Part shown: one piece after another, positions 41,630 through 50,816 of the stretch
Numbering within the stretch: position 1 is the first letter of the stretch
How the letters are laid out: every line of letters begins with the position of its first letter
Assembly (NCBI GenBank): GCA_031551275.1
Contig: JAVBNX010000007.1
Span: forward strand, 1 to 64,000
Reading direction: 5' to 3'
DNA: 64,000 bases
Source: JAVBMJ01 sp031551275
GTDB lineage: Bacteria > Bacteroidota > Bacteroidia > Bacteroidales > Rikenellaceae
The notes under the pieces: generated by a model
The model's input: the letters and a program-made list of their open reading frames with translations, nothing else
Databases searched by the model: none
Told to the model about the DNA's origin: nothing
Made by a program: the position numbers and the translations under genes

Positions 41630-43759
41630 TTATTTGATCTTTTCCCCGGTGTTGTACAGGAAGAACGCCGTCACGTCCACCAACTCCTCGATCCTCTTCG
41701 ATGTGGGCTTGCCCGCGCCGTGCCCCGCCTTGGTGGCGATGCGGATCAGGGCCGGATTCCCGCACCCCTGGGCCGCCTGCAACCTGGCCGCGAACTTGAA
41801 CGAGTGGGCCGGGACCACCCGGTCGTCGTGGTCTGCGGTGGTGACCAGCGTGGCGGGATAGCAAACCCCGTCCTTGATGTTGTGCAACGGCGAGTATTTA
41901 TACAGGTATTCGAACTGCGCGGGATCGTCGCTCGACCCGTACTCGACCGCCCAGCCCCAACCCACGGTAAACTTGTGGTAGCGCAGCATATCCATCACCC
42001 CCACAGCCGGCAGGGCCACCGCGAAGAGCTCGGGCCTCTGGGTCATGCACGCGCCTACCAGCAACCCGCCGTTCGACCCGCCCGCGATGGCGATCTTCTC
42101 TTTGGAGGTGTACCCCTTTTCGATCAGGTACTCCGCCGCCGCAATAAAGTCGTCGAACACGTTCTGCTTGTTTTCCAGCATCCCGGCCTTGTGCCACTCC
42201 TCGCCGTACTCGTTGCCGCCCCTGAGGTTGACCGCCACATAGGCCGCGCCCTGCTCCATCATCAATATCGTCGCGGGCGAGAACTTCGGGGTAAGCGGGT
42301 TGCTGAAACCGCCGTAGCCGTACAGGTAGAGCGGGTTCTTCCCGTCGAGCTTCATCTTTTTGGACCTGGCCACGAACATCGAGACCATCGTCCCGTCCTT
42401 TGAGGGGAAAAACAACTGCTCGGTCATGTAAAGTTCCGGGTCATACTTGAGTTCGGGCTTGAAGAAGACCTCCGAAGTGCCCGCCGCCAGATCGAACCGG
42501 TACATCTCCGTCGGCGAGGTGTAGTTGGCAAAGGAGTAGAGGCACTCCGTGTCCTTCGCCCTGCCGCCGAAACTGCCGGCCGTCCCGATTCCGGGCAACT
42601 CCACCTCGCGGATCCTTTGGCCCTGCATATCGAACTGCACCACCTTGCTCTGCGCCTTTTCGAGGTATTCGGCCAGCAGGTATCCGCCCGCCGCGCCCAC
42701 GCTTTCCAGCAGTATATCGCTCTCGGGAATGACCACCGCAGGCTCCGCCTTGGGATTGGTCAAATCCACGCATACCACATTGTAGTTGGCCGCACCTTGG
42801 TTCGACCATACCCACAACTTGTCGTCTTTGCACTCCACAGGCTCGTAGTCGTACTCGAAGCCGGGGAGCAAAACTTCGAACCGCGCCAACGGGTTGGCGG
42901 TGGGCTTGTAGAGTATCTCCGTCCCGCGCGTCCCCTCGGAGGCTACGACAAAGACGTATTTCCCATCCTCGCTCGCAAAGCCGTTGAGGTAGCGCATGGG
43001 GTGGGCGGGGTCCTCATAGACGAGCTTGTCCAACTCCTGGGCCTGCCCGAGGGTGTGGTAATATACCTTCTGGTTGCTGTTCTGCGCCGAGAGGTCGCTC
43101 CCGTCCACCGGACGGTCGTAACGGCTGTAATAGAACCCGCCGCCGCTCCATGCCGCCCCCGAAAACTTAACGTCCTTGATAACGTCCGGCAGTTTCTCGC
43201 CCGTGGCGATCTCCATCACATTGATCTCCACCCAGTCCGAGCCCGACTGCGAGGTCGAGTAACCCAGGTATTTGTTGTCCTCCGATAAGGAGAACGTGAC
43301 CAGCGCCAGGGTCCCGTCCGGGGAAAGCGTGTTGGGGTCGAGCAGAACTTCCGGCGTCCCGTCCGCACCCTTTTGGCGGTAGATCACGTTCTGGTTCTGC
43401 AGCCCGTCGTTGCGCGAGGTGATGTAGTACTCCCCGGCGATAAAGGAGTAGAGCGGATCCATCCGCGCGTAGTCCCACAGCTGGGTCAGCCTTTCGGTCA
43501 GAAAGTCGCGTCCGGGGATACGCCCCAGGTAGTCGTATGTAACGGTATTCTGCGCCTCGACCCATTGGCCCGTCTCGGGGCTGCGGTCGTCCTCCAGCCA
43601 GCGGTAGGGGTCGGCTACCTGTGTACCGTGGTAATCCTCCACCGTGGCGTCTTTGCGGGTCTCGGGGTAGGGCAGGTGGGTAATCCGGGGTTGTTCCATG
43701 CAGGAAAAATGTAAACTTGTCAGGATGAGCGCAACGAGGGGTAGAGCCGTTTTTTTCAT
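41630..43759 (-). CDS. Prolyl oligopeptidase (S9A), lipoprotein
   Basis: 709 aa from MKKTALPL; upstream in-frame sequence overlaps birA and is rejected. Signal with lipobox HFSC (Cys 20), so exported and anchored. N-terminal DPYRWLEDDRSPE and the propeller are followed by the hydrolase domain: AAYVAVNLRGGNEYGEEWHKAG, Ser in AGGSNGGLLVG, Asp in TADHDDRVVP and His in KAGHGAG. It cleaves short peptides after proline. The promoter is interleaved with that of birA. Confidence 0.95.
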   Translation of the reverse strand: MKKTALPLVALILTSLHFSCMEQPRITHLPYPETRKDATVEDYHGTQVADPYRWLEDDRSPETGQWVEAQNTVTYDYLGRIPGRDFLTERLTQLWDYARMDPLYSFIAGEYYITSRNDGLQNQNVIYRQKGADGTPEVLLDPNTLSPDGTLALVTFSLSEDNKYLGYSTSQSGSDWVEINVMEIATGEKLPDVIKDVKFSGAAWSGGGFYYSRYDRPVDGSDLSAQNSNQKVYYHTLGQAQELDKLVYEDPAHPMRYLNGFASEDGKYVFVVASEGTRGTEILYKPTANPLARFEVLLPGFEYDYEPVECKDDKLWVWSNQGAANYNVVCVDLTNPKAEPAVVIPESDILLESVGAAGGYLLAEYLEKAQSKVVQFDMQGQRIREVELPGIGTAGSFGGRAKDTECLYSFANYTSPTEMYRFDLAAGTSEVFFKPELKYDPELYMTEQLFFPSKDGTMVSMFVARSKKMKLDGKNPLYLYGYGGFSNPLTPKFSPATILMMEQGAAYVAVNLRGGNEYGEEWHKAGMLENKQNVFDDFIAAAEYLIEKGYTSKEKIAIAGGSNGGLLVGACMTQRPELFAVALPAVGVMDMLRYHKFTVGWGWAVEYGSSDDPAQFEYLYKYSPLHNIKDGVCYPATLVTTADHDDRVVPAHSFKFAARLQAAQGCGNPALIRIATKAGHGAGKPTSKRIEELVDVTAFFLYNTGEKIK

Positions 43760-43769
43760 CGTCGGGATT

Positions 43770-43800
43770 TTTGATGTTTGCACAAAAGTACTTATTTTTG
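43770..43800 (+). promoter_or_regulatory. birA promoter (-33 and -7)
   Basis: TTTG at 43770-43773, 19-base spacer, TATTTTTG at 43793-43800, then 11 bases to the ATG. The spacer contains the opposing promoter, so the two cannot fire at once. Confidence 0.65.
43783..43790 (-). promoter_or_regulatory. -7 promoter element of the prolyl oligopeptidase operon
   Basis: TACTTTTG on the minus strand, a perfect TAnnTTTG, 23 bases before the ATG at 43759. Only 2 bases separate it from the opposing birA -7 element. Confidence 0.6.
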
Positions 43801-43811
43801 ACATAATAATT

Positions 43812-44543
43812 ATGCTTGTACAGGACATAAACATCTTCCGCTTTACCGAGGCCCCGTCGACCAACGACCTGGCCCGCGAGAGGCAGTACGTCCACGGCGA
43901 CCTTCTGATGGCCGATGTCCAGACCGAGGGCCGCGGCCAGCGGGGCAACACCTGGATGAGTGCGCCCGGCGAGAATTTGACCTTCTCGCTGGTGGTCGAG
44001 CCGGGCTTTCTGCCCGCCCGCAACCAGTTCCTGCTTTCGGAGTGCGCCGCCCTGGCCACCGTCGACGCGCTGGCCCTGTTGGGGGTCGACGCCCAGGTCA
44101 AGTGGCCCAACGATATCTACGTGGACGGCAAGAAAATAGCCGGTATTCTGATCGAGAACGACATTCTGGGCGACAACCTCTGCCGCTCGGTAATCGGCGT
44201 GGGCTTGAACGTCAACCAGACCGCCTTCCCCGATCATCTTCCCAACGCCACCTCCATCGCCCTGGCCGAGGGCCAGACCGACCTGGGCAAGGCGCTCGGG
44301 GCGTGGTGCGATGCCTTCATCCGCCGTTATTCGATGCTCGAGGCGATCGAGTGGCCCCGCATCGAGTCGGACTACCACCAGCGCCTCTATTTGAAAGACA
44401 CCCTGGCCCGCTTTGAGGACTCGAGGGGCGCCGTTTTCGAAGCCCGCATCCGCCGCGTGGCCTCTTCGGGCGAACTGCACATGGAACTGCCCGGCGGAGC
44501 GACCCGCCGGTTCCTGTTCAATGAAGTCCAGTTTCTGACCTGA
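43812..44543 (+). CDS. birA: Biotin--[acetyl-CoA-carboxylase] ligase
   Basis: 243 aa, catalytic domain only, with no N-terminal DNA-binding domain, so not a repressor. It joins biotin to the carrier Lys of carboxylases. Motifs: ADVQTEGRGQRGNTWMS (biotin/ATP loop), VKWPNDIYVDGKKIAGIL, and IGVGLNVNQ. A natural client is the carboxyltransferase at 36805. Short leader of about 6 bases expected from its promoter. Confidence 0.95.
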   Translation: MLVQDINIFRFTEAPSTNDLARERQYVHGDLLMADVQTEGRGQRGNTWMSAPGENLTFSLVVEPGFLPARNQFLLSECAALATVDALALLGVDAQVKWPNDIYVDGKKIAGILIENDILGDNLCRSVIGVGLNVNQTAFPDHLPNATSIALAEGQTDLGKALGAWCDAFIRRYSMLEAIEWPRIESDYHQRLYLKDTLARFEDSRGAVFEARIRRVASSGELHMELPGGATRRFLFNEVQFLT

Positions 44544-44548
44544 TTCGT

Positions 44549-46321
44549 TTATTGCAGGTTCCTGAACCGCGCCACCACGTCGATATCGGTAATCTCCTTC
44601 GAGAGCATGGAGATGGTCGATTCGGGCATATGCTTCAGGTCCAGCAGCATCAACGCGTCCAGCGCGTCGTTGAAATCGTGGTCCACGTTGAAGGCCAACA
44701 CGTGGCTGCTCAGTTGCAGGTACTTGCGGACCAGCACGGGCACGGTAAACTCGTCCCGCTCGATATCGGTCACCAGCTTGTTGATCAGCTCGATGTTGTC
44801 GATCTTTGCGACCAGCGACAGATCGATGGTAGATCGTATGCCCTTCATCCCGGTCACCGGACGGATGTACCCTGCCAATGTTTTGTTCAAATGGTTCCGG
44901 CGCAGGAAGTCGACGATAATGACCTTCGAGTTGGGCTCGAACTCCCCCGAGATGGTAACCGGCCCCAGCAGGTTGCGGAACTGGTCGTGCTTTAGGAGCA
45001 CGTAGAGGATCCCTTTCCAGAGCAGCATCAGCGACGCGGGCTTCTTTTGGTATCCGCTCACGATGAACGAGCGCCCCAACTCAATGGTCTGGGCCATGAT
45101 GGGGCCCATGGGCTCGTCCATCCTGAACAGCGAGTCGGTGTAAAACCCTTTCAAACCGTATTGCTCCATGATCCCATCGCCCATCCCCATCCGGTAGGCG
45201 CCGACCAGCTCCCTTTCCGCCCGGTTCCAGATAAAGAGCTGCCGGTAATAGGCGTCGTAACGGTCCGTGTCGATGCTTTTCAGCGACCCCTCGCCGATCT
45301 CCCGGAAGGTTACCTCCCTCAGCCGCCCGATCTCGCGGATCATGTTGGGAATATCCGCCGCCCGGGCGAAATAGACCTCCATATCGCCGTACTCGAAGAG
45401 CAGGTGCTCCACCCGGATGGCGTCGAGTTCCCCCTGCAACACCTCTTTGTCGACGGGCAGGATGATCTCCTCGGGGTTTTTCGGTGCGGGTTTTCGTTTG
45501 GGGATGATCCGTTTGCGCGGCCTTTTCGGGGAGAGGTACTCCACGTTTGCGCGCAAAAAGTCGCCGTACACGCCCGGGTCTTCCAGCTCCGCCGCCCGCT
45601 TGGGCGATAACGCCGAGGCGATATTGACCACCATGACCTGCTTTTTCTTGTTGAGCATCTGCCTGGGCAGCAAAGCCGTGCGCAGCATGGGGTGGATCTT
45701 CCCAGCCAGGTGGAATCCCAGCGAATTTTTGGCCTCGATGTGGATGGGAACGACGGGAACCTGCGCGATGCGGATGAATTTCAGCACCGAGGGGCTCCAT
45801 TGCTTGTCCCGTACCCCGCGCTTGCCTTTCTGCCAGGTGGCCACCTCCCCCGCCGGGAAGACGACCAGCGCGCCGCCCTGCTCCAAATGCCTTTTCGACT
45901 CCCTTATCCCGCTGATGTTGCGCCCTTTGGCCGTCGTGTCGAAAGGATCGACCGCAATAAAGTACTGCTTCATGAATTCGATCCGGTTCAACAGAAAATT
46001 CCCCATGAACCTCACGTCGGGCCTGATCCGGCTCAGAATATCGATCAACACGATCCCGTCGGGCGCGCCGGTGGGGTGGTTGGATACGATTATCACAGGC
46101 CCCGTGGCCGGAATGTTCTTCAGATCGTAGGGATTGACCTCGTACCGCAAACCCAGCTCGGCAATCAGCGCCTCGAGCTCATGCCCTTGGGCTTTCGCCG
46201 CCCGGTCATGGACCTCATTGACCCTGTCGAGCCTCAATACCCTCATCAGCAGCCCGGCCATGGCCTTTGCCGCTCCCCCCTTGTGTCCGAATGTCAGCTC
46301 GCCCTGGTCGATAAATGCCAT
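44549..46321 (-). CDS. Fused PlsC-like and OlsB-like acyltransferases (glycine/ornithine lipid synthase candidate)
   Basis: 590 aa with two acyltransferases. Residues about 60-275 are PlsC-like: SNHPTGAPDGIVLID with the catalytic His 82 and Asp 88, VFPAGEVATW as the glycerol-site motif, and VPVVPIHIEAKN. Residues about 310-480 are OlsB/GNAT_5-like: LREVTFREIGEGS, VGAYRMGMGD, TIELGRSFIVSGYQ. In Flavobacterium and Serratia the fused OlsF makes ornithine lipids from both activities; in B. thetaiotaomicron GlsB and GlsA do this for glycine lipids as separate proteins. Here both are in one chain, so a one-gene aminolipid synthase is inferred. Confidence 0.82.
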   Translation of the reverse strand: MAFIDQGELTFGHKGGAAKAMAGLLMRVLRLDRVNEVHDRAAKAQGHELEALIAELGLRYEVNPYDLKNIPATGPVIIVSNHPTGAPDGIVLIDILSRIRPDVRFMGNFLLNRIEFMKQYFIAVDPFDTTAKGRNISGIRESKRHLEQGGALVVFPAGEVATWQKGKRGVRDKQWSPSVLKFIRIAQVPVVPIHIEAKNSLGFHLAGKIHPMLRTALLPRQMLNKKKQVMVVNIASALSPKRAAELEDPGVYGDFLRANVEYLSPKRPRKRIIPKRKPAPKNPEEIILPVDKEVLQGELDAIRVEHLLFEYGDMEVYFARAADIPNMIREIGRLREVTFREIGEGSLKSIDTDRYDAYYRQLFIWNRAERELVGAYRMGMGDGIMEQYGLKGFYTDSLFRMDEPMGPIMAQTIELGRSFIVSGYQKKPASLMLLWKGILYVLLKHDQFRNLLGPVTISGEFEPNSKVIIVDFLRRNHLNKTLAGYIRPVTGMKGIRSTIDLSLVAKIDNIELINKLVTDIERDEFTVPVLVRKYLQLSSHVLAFNVDHDFNDALDALMLLDLKHMPESTISMLSKEITDIDVVARFRNLQ

Positions 46322-46343
46322 AGAAGATGGTTGGTTTCGCAGA

Positions 46344-46351
46344 CAAAATTA
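46344..46351 (-). promoter_or_regulatory. -7 promoter element of the acyltransferase fusion gene
   Basis: TAATTTTG on the minus strand, a perfect TAnnTTTG, 22 bases before the ATG at 46321. Confidence 0.55.
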
Positions 46352-46382
46352 TCAAAAATTAAGGAACTAAGTCATACTTTGC

Positions 46383-46390
46383 TAATTTTG
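46383..46390 (+). promoter_or_regulatory. uvrC promoter -7 element
   Basis: TAATTTTG, perfect TAnnTTTG. It overlaps one candidate TTG start (46388) and so argues for the later TTG at 46415. Confidence 0.5.
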
Positions 46391-46414
46391 TTCCCGAAAC
46401 GTATTTTTCCGCCC

Positions 46415-48259
46415 TTGGACCCTTCCCGCTCCCCGCTCCCCCCTGCCAAACAGCAGGCCGCCGAGTTGCCCCTTTTGCCGGGCGTCTACCAGTTTTTGAA
46501 CAAAAACGGGGAGATCATCTATGTGGGCAAAGCCAAGGTCCTGCGCCGCCGGGTAATCTCTTACTTCGTCGAACGCAACGACCACGCGCCCAAGGTACGC
46601 ATCATGGTGCGCCAGATCGTCGAGATCCGCCACATCGTGGTCTCCACCGAGCAGGACGCCTTGCTGCTGGAGAACAACATGATCAAGAGCCTCCAGCCGA
46701 GATACAACGTCCTTTTGAAGGACGACAAGACCTACCCCTGGATCGTGATCCGCGACGAGCCTTTCCCCCGGGTCGAATCCACGCGCCGCATCGAGAGGGA
46801 CGGCTCGCGTTATTTCGGCCCCTACGCTTCGGTCACGATGCAGCGGGAGGCCCTCGAACTGATCAAGTCGATCTTCCCGCTTCGCACCTGCAACCTGAAC
46901 CTTTCCGACGAGGCCATCGCCGCGGGCAAATACCGCGTCTGCCTGGAGTACCATATCGGCAACTGCAAAGGCCCCTGCGAAGGCCGCCAGAGCCGCGAGG
47001 AGTACGACGAGTCGGTCGCCCGCATCGCGCGGATGCTGAAAGGGGAGTGGGGCGAGACCCGCCGCATGCTCGAACAGGGCATCCAAAAAGCCTCCGCCGG
47101 ACTGCACTTCGAGCAGGCCAAACGCCTGCAAACGAGCCTGGATATGCTCGACCACTACACCTCGCGCTCAGTGATCGTCAACGACTCGCCCTTCACGCTC
47201 GACGTCTTTTCAATGATCCTGGACAGCGGATCGGGCTACTGCAACTTTACCCGCATCTTCAAGGGTGCCGTGGTGGGCAGCTTTAACGCCGAGATTACCA
47301 CCGGGGCCGAGGAGGAGCCCGCCGGGATCGCCTCGCGCGCTTTGATGCAGATGGCCGAGCGGCTGACCGACCCATTGGCCGCCGAGGTCGTCGTCGAATC
47401 CCTGCCCGAGGCCGCCCTCTTTCCCGACACGGCCTTTACCGTCCCCAAGCGGGGCGACAAAGTGCGCCTGCTGGAGTTTTCCCAGCGCTCTGCCCGCCTT
47501 TTCCGCCTCGAAAGGCTCAAGAACCTGGAGATCCGCGACCCCGACCGCCACGTCGACCGGGTAATGGAGGCCATGCGCCTGGCCCTGCATATGGAGACCC
47601 AACCCCGCCACATCGAGTGCTTCGACAACTCCAACCTTCAGGGTACCAACCCCGTGGCTGCCTGCGTGGTCTTCCGCGACGGCAAACCCTCCAAAAAGGA
47701 CTACCGCCACTACAACGTCAAGACCGTCGAGGGCCCCGACGACTTCGCCACCATGCGCGAGATCGTCCACAGGCGCTACTCCCGCCTCTTGGCCGAGGGC
47801 GCCGAGATGCCCCAACTGATCGTCGTGGACGGCGGCAAGGGCCAGCTCTCCTCGGCCTACGAAGTGTTAAAGGAGTTGGGCCTGGAAAACAAGATCCGCA
47901 TCGTGGGGCTGGCCAAGCGCATCGAGGAGGTCTTCTTCCCCAACGACCCCGACCCCTACTACCTCGACCGCAACGGCGAACCCCTGCGCATCATGATGCA
48001 CATCCGCGACGAAGCCCACCGCTTCGGGATTACCTTCCACCGCAACCAGCGCTCCAAATCCTTTATTTCAAGCTCTTTGAATCAGGTGCCGGGCCTTGGC
48101 GACAGTTCGGTCGCCAAGCTCCTAAAGCGCTTCAAAAGCGTCGCCGGCGTGCGCCGCGCCGCGCCCGAACAACTAGCCGAAGTGGTCGGCAAGGCCCGCG
48201 CGGCAGCCGTCATAGCCCATTTTGCCGCCGAAAACCCGGCCCAGGATGTTAATAAATAG
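46415..48259 (+). CDS. uvrC: Excinuclease ABC subunit C
   Basis: 614 aa from a TTG start giving MDPSRSPLPPAK. It makes both incisions in nucleotide excision repair. Domains in order: GIY-YIG nuclease (GVYQFLNKNGEIIYVGKAK), UVR motif (about 200-235), RNase H-like nuclease with IECFDNSNLQGTNPVA and LIVVDGGKGQLS, and terminal helix-hairpin-helix (LNQVPGLGDSSVAKLLKRF). No ATG exists near the domain start; the upstream open frame is antisense to the acyltransferase gene. Length before GVYQ (22 aa) fits the family. Confidence 0.93.
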   Translation: MDPSRSPLPPAKQQAAELPLLPGVYQFLNKNGEIIYVGKAKVLRRRVISYFVERNDHAPKVRIMVRQIVEIRHIVVSTEQDALLLENNMIKSLQPRYNVLLKDDKTYPWIVIRDEPFPRVESTRRIERDGSRYFGPYASVTMQREALELIKSIFPLRTCNLNLSDEAIAAGKYRVCLEYHIGNCKGPCEGRQSREEYDESVARIARMLKGEWGETRRMLEQGIQKASAGLHFEQAKRLQTSLDMLDHYTSRSVIVNDSPFTLDVFSMILDSGSGYCNFTRIFKGAVVGSFNAEITTGAEEEPAGIASRALMQMAERLTDPLAAEVVVESLPEAALFPDTAFTVPKRGDKVRLLEFSQRSARLFRLERLKNLEIRDPDRHVDRVMEAMRLALHMETQPRHIECFDNSNLQGTNPVAACVVFRDGKPSKKDYRHYNVKTVEGPDDFATMREIVHRRYSRLLAEGAEMPQLIVVDGGKGQLSSAYEVLKELGLENKIRIVGLAKRIEEVFFPNDPDPYYLDRNGEPLRIMMHIRDEAHRFGITFHRNQRSKSFISSSLNQVPGLGDSSVAKLLKRFKSVAGVRRAAPEQLAEVVGKARAAAVIAHFAAENPAQDVNK

Positions 48260-48305
48260 GGAACAACTTTCTCGCCGACGCCATTAAACCCCCGTTTCAA
48301 GGGCG

Positions 48306-48313
48306 TACTTTTG
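48306..48313 (+). promoter_or_regulatory. -7 promoter element of the DUF3467 gene
   Basis: TACTTTTG, perfect TAnnTTTG, 21 bases before the ATG at 48335. Confidence 0.55.
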
Positions 48314-48334
48314 TGGTAAGAAACACTTCTTCTG

Positions 48335-48637
48335 ATGAAACAAGGTCCCCAGATTGATTTGGAGTTACCCGAAAACGTAGTCGACGGCCACTATTCCAAC
48401 CTGGTTATCATTTCCCACTCCGCCTCCGAATTCGTCCTCGATTTCGCCGCCATTATGCCCGGCTTCCCCAAGGCGAAGGTAAAGACCCGCGTCATACTGG
48501 CCCCTGAGCACGCCAAGCGCCTGCTCTACTCCCTCAAGGAGAACATCGCCAAGTACGAGGCCAACCTCGGCCAGATCGAGATCCCCTCGCCGCCGGAAGA
48601 AGCAATAGGCATGAGCTTCAACATAGGGGAGGCATAG
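48335..48637 (+). CDS. DUF3467 protein
   Basis: 100 aa. Fits DUF3467: VDGHYSNLVIISHSASEFVLDFAAIMP, then AKVKTRVILAPEHAKRLLYSLKENIAKYE. Cytoplasmic, no signal; widespread in Bacteroidetes with unknown role. Single-gene unit, followed after 19 bases by palindromic repeat copy B. Confidence 0.9.
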   Translation: MKQGPQIDLELPENVVDGHYSNLVIISHSASEFVLDFAAIMPGFPKAKVKTRVILAPEHAKRLLYSLKENIAKYEANLGQIEIPSPPEEAIGMSFNIGEA

Positions 48638-48656
48638 GCCTTCCCTCCTGCGAGGT

Positions 48657-48780
48657 GGCTGCGCATATCGCGGGCCGCCTTTTGCACATCCCCCGCCCCG
48701 AAAATCCTCACGTACCTAAAGTACGCTCCGGTATTTCGGACCGGGCGATGCACGAAATCCGACCCACGCTATGCACAGCG
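48657..48780. repeat. Long palindromic dispersed repeat, copy B
   Basis: 124 bp, gap-free match to 10398-10521. Same imperfect inverted-repeat build, with the central CTCACGTAC-CTAAA-GTACGCTCC. Again it lies in a convergent gap, 19 bases behind a small plus-strand gene and 28 bases before the end of a minus-strand gene. A small hairpin GGAAC-GCACC-GTTCC follows. Confidence 0.75.
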
Positions 48781-48808
48781 CGGTCCTGGAACGCACCGTT
48801 CCGAAAGG

Positions 48809-49894
48809 TTATTCCGAAATTTCCACTTTTGCTTTTGGCTTATCCGGCTCTTTGGGTCGGGTGCGCACCGCTTGCCGCTCCGGGGCCGGGGTGTGCAGGA
48901 ACTCGATGCGGTAGATCCTCGCCATGAGCATTACCCCCGAGATCATCAGCGGGCCGAATATGATCCCCCAGAAGCCCAGCAGGTTGATCCCGGCTATGAT
49001 CCCGAAGATCGTGATCAGGGGGTGCACATCGGCCAGCCGTTTTAAAAATACCATGCGGATCACGTTGTCCGACAGCGAGATGACCAGCAGCGCGTAGGCG
49101 ATCAGGATGATCCCGTTGGCGGTCTCCCCGGAGATGAGCAGGTTCACGGCCATGGGGACCCAGACGATCGCCGTGCCCACCACGGGGATCACGCTCGCGA
49201 TGCCGGTGAACATGCCCCAGATCACAGGATCGCCCGCCCCGGTCATCCAGTAACCGAGTCCGGCGACCAGCCCCTGCCCGATCATGATGACCGGCACCCC
49301 GATCGCGTTGGACATTACCATGCTGATCGTCTCCTCGCGGATCATCGAGACGCTGCATCTCGACAAGGGGATGTTGCTCTCCATCTTCTCCTCCATTTTA
49401 TGCCCTCCCTGGAGCATGAAGTAGAGGATAAAGATCATCATGATCCCGTTCGACACCACGCCGCCCGCCGAGGAGAGCACCTTGGGCAGGTATTCGCCCA
49501 CCGAGTCGACCGCTTTGTCGATCATCTCCTTGGAGAAGAGGTTGAACCCGAGCTTTTCCAGGGTCAGGTCATGGAGGTTGTTGGCGTTGTCCACCAGGGT
49601 TTGCATGTTGAAGTGCTTGACCTTGGAGAAGACCGCCCCGAACAGGCCGCCCCCTGCCACGAAGAACACCAGCACGGTCAGCACCAGCAAAAAAAAGGTG
49701 GACCATCCCCGGCTCCATCCCCGGTCCATGAGTTTCTGGTGCGGGGTGCGCAGCAACACATAGAGCGTGATCGCCCCCAGGATCGAACTGATAAAGTAGT
49801 CGAGTTCGAAGAAGATGACCACGCCCAGCGTAATGATCAGCGCCAGGAACATGACCTGGAGCAGGATATTGCCCGTCTCTTTGCCTGAGTACAT
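48809..49894 (-). CDS. AI-2E-family transporter
   Basis: 361 aa with about seven membrane helices. Start helices VMFLALIITLGVVIFF and ILGAITLYVLL, a periplasmic middle (NLHDLTLEKLGFNLFSKEM), then GQGLVAGLGYWMTG, GIASVIPVVGTAIVWVPMAV and the C-terminal PLITIFGIIAGINLLGFWGIIFGPLM that is typical of the family. Members export small molecules or act as Na+/H+ antiporters; the AI-2 link holds for few. A charged Pro/Lys tail ends it. Confidence 0.92.
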   Translation of the reverse strand: MYSGKETGNILLQVMFLALIITLGVVIFFELDYFISSILGAITLYVLLRTPHQKLMDRGWSRGWSTFFLLVLTVLVFFVAGGGLFGAVFSKVKHFNMQTLVDNANNLHDLTLEKLGFNLFSKEMIDKAVDSVGEYLPKVLSSAGGVVSNGIMMIFILYFMLQGGHKMEEKMESNIPLSRCSVSMIREETISMVMSNAIGVPVIMIGQGLVAGLGYWMTGAGDPVIWGMFTGIASVIPVVGTAIVWVPMAVNLLISGETANGIILIAYALLVISLSDNVIRMVFLKRLADVHPLITIFGIIAGINLLGFWGIIFGPLMISGVMLMARIYRIEFLHTPAPERQAVRTRPKEPDKPKAKVEISE

Positions 49895-49931
49895 CTTTCG
49901 TTCTGTTTTATACTATGAAGGTGGCCTTTTT

Positions 49932-49948
49932 CAAAGGTAACAAAATTA
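49932..49948 (-). promoter_or_regulatory. Tandem -7 elements before the AI-2E-family gene
   Basis: Minus strand TAATTTTG (49941-49948) and TACCTTTG (49932-49939), both perfect TAnnTTTG, 1 base apart, so two staggered starts are possible. Confidence 0.5.
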
Positions 49949-50040
49949 CCGGGATATTAATTTTCTAACCAATATTGTGCCACGGTGCAACTTTTGTTCC
50001 CGACTACTCATCTTCCCATTGTAATTTTCCCCTTAATGCT

Positions 50041-50781
50041 ATGAAAAAACTACTTTTCGTGATCCTTTGTGCCGGTATGATCCTCTCCTGCAACAACGAC
50101 GAGGGCGAAACGGCATACATCAGCTACGGCGATATCCAGATCGAGGGCGATAACGTGAAGATCCTGCGCGACGACGGGGCTTTCCTCTCCATCGAGCAGA
50201 GCTCCGTGCCCCTGACCTCGCTCCCCGACGGCCAGCGCGTGGTGGTGATCTACAACATCCTCTCCGAGGCAGTCCCCGAAATCTGGCCGACGACCTATCC
50301 CATCCGTTTGAACGCCCTGAACACCGTCCTTTGCAAGACCCCCGTGGAGGCCTCCTTTATCGACGCGAACTTCGACCACCGCAACGACAGCATCGGCAAC
50401 GACAGGGTGGGGGTGCGCAACGCCTGGTTCGGGGGCGACTACCTGAACCTGAATCTGTTGTTCCTGGAGTCCAACACCCAGGGCAAGCACTTCATCAACC
50501 TGGTCCACGAGGATCCCCGCCCGGACAACGACACGGTCTATTTGACCCTGCGCCACAACGGCTACGACCCCCAATTCCAGTCGAACTACTTCGCCCGCGT
50601 CTCGTTCGACCTGTCGGGCCTGATCCCCGAAGGCGAGAACAGCATCGATGTCAGCCTGACCTGGCCCTCCTACGGAGGCACGAAAACCGACACGGGCACC
50701 TTTACCCGCTTCAACACCCTGACCGGGACCCTCTCCCGCGAAGTGTCGATGACCGGAGAGATCCCCATCCGGATCGAATAG
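50041..50781 (+). CDS. NigD-like lipoprotein
   Basis: 246 aa. Signal with lipobox ILSC (Cys 17). The mature protein has the NigD-like plan: a short N-terminal beta domain (YGDIQIEGDNVKILRDDGA) followed by a beta-sandwich with YLNLNLLFLESNTQGKHFINLV. NigD proteins are conserved in Bacteroidales; function is unknown apart from occasional links to bacteriocin-like loci. Single gene, closed by a terminator. Confidence 0.82.
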   Translation: MKKLLFVILCAGMILSCNNDEGETAYISYGDIQIEGDNVKILRDDGAFLSIEQSSVPLTSLPDGQRVVVIYNILSEAVPEIWPTTYPIRLNALNTVLCKTPVEASFIDANFDHRNDSIGNDRVGVRNAWFGGDYLNLNLLFLESNTQGKHFINLVHEDPRPDNDTVYLTLRHNGYDPQFQSNYFARVSFDLSGLIPEGENSIDVSLTWPSYGGTKTDTGTFTRFNTLTGTLSREVSMTGEIPIRIE

Positions 50782-50816
50782 CCCGGCCCCTCTTTTCCGC
50801 ATACATACATAACGCC

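Noticed and set aside
45692..46414. Long upstream extension of uvrC
   Set aside because: The extension is antisense to the acyltransferase fusion and lies before the uvrC promoter; the domain starts just after TTG 46415.
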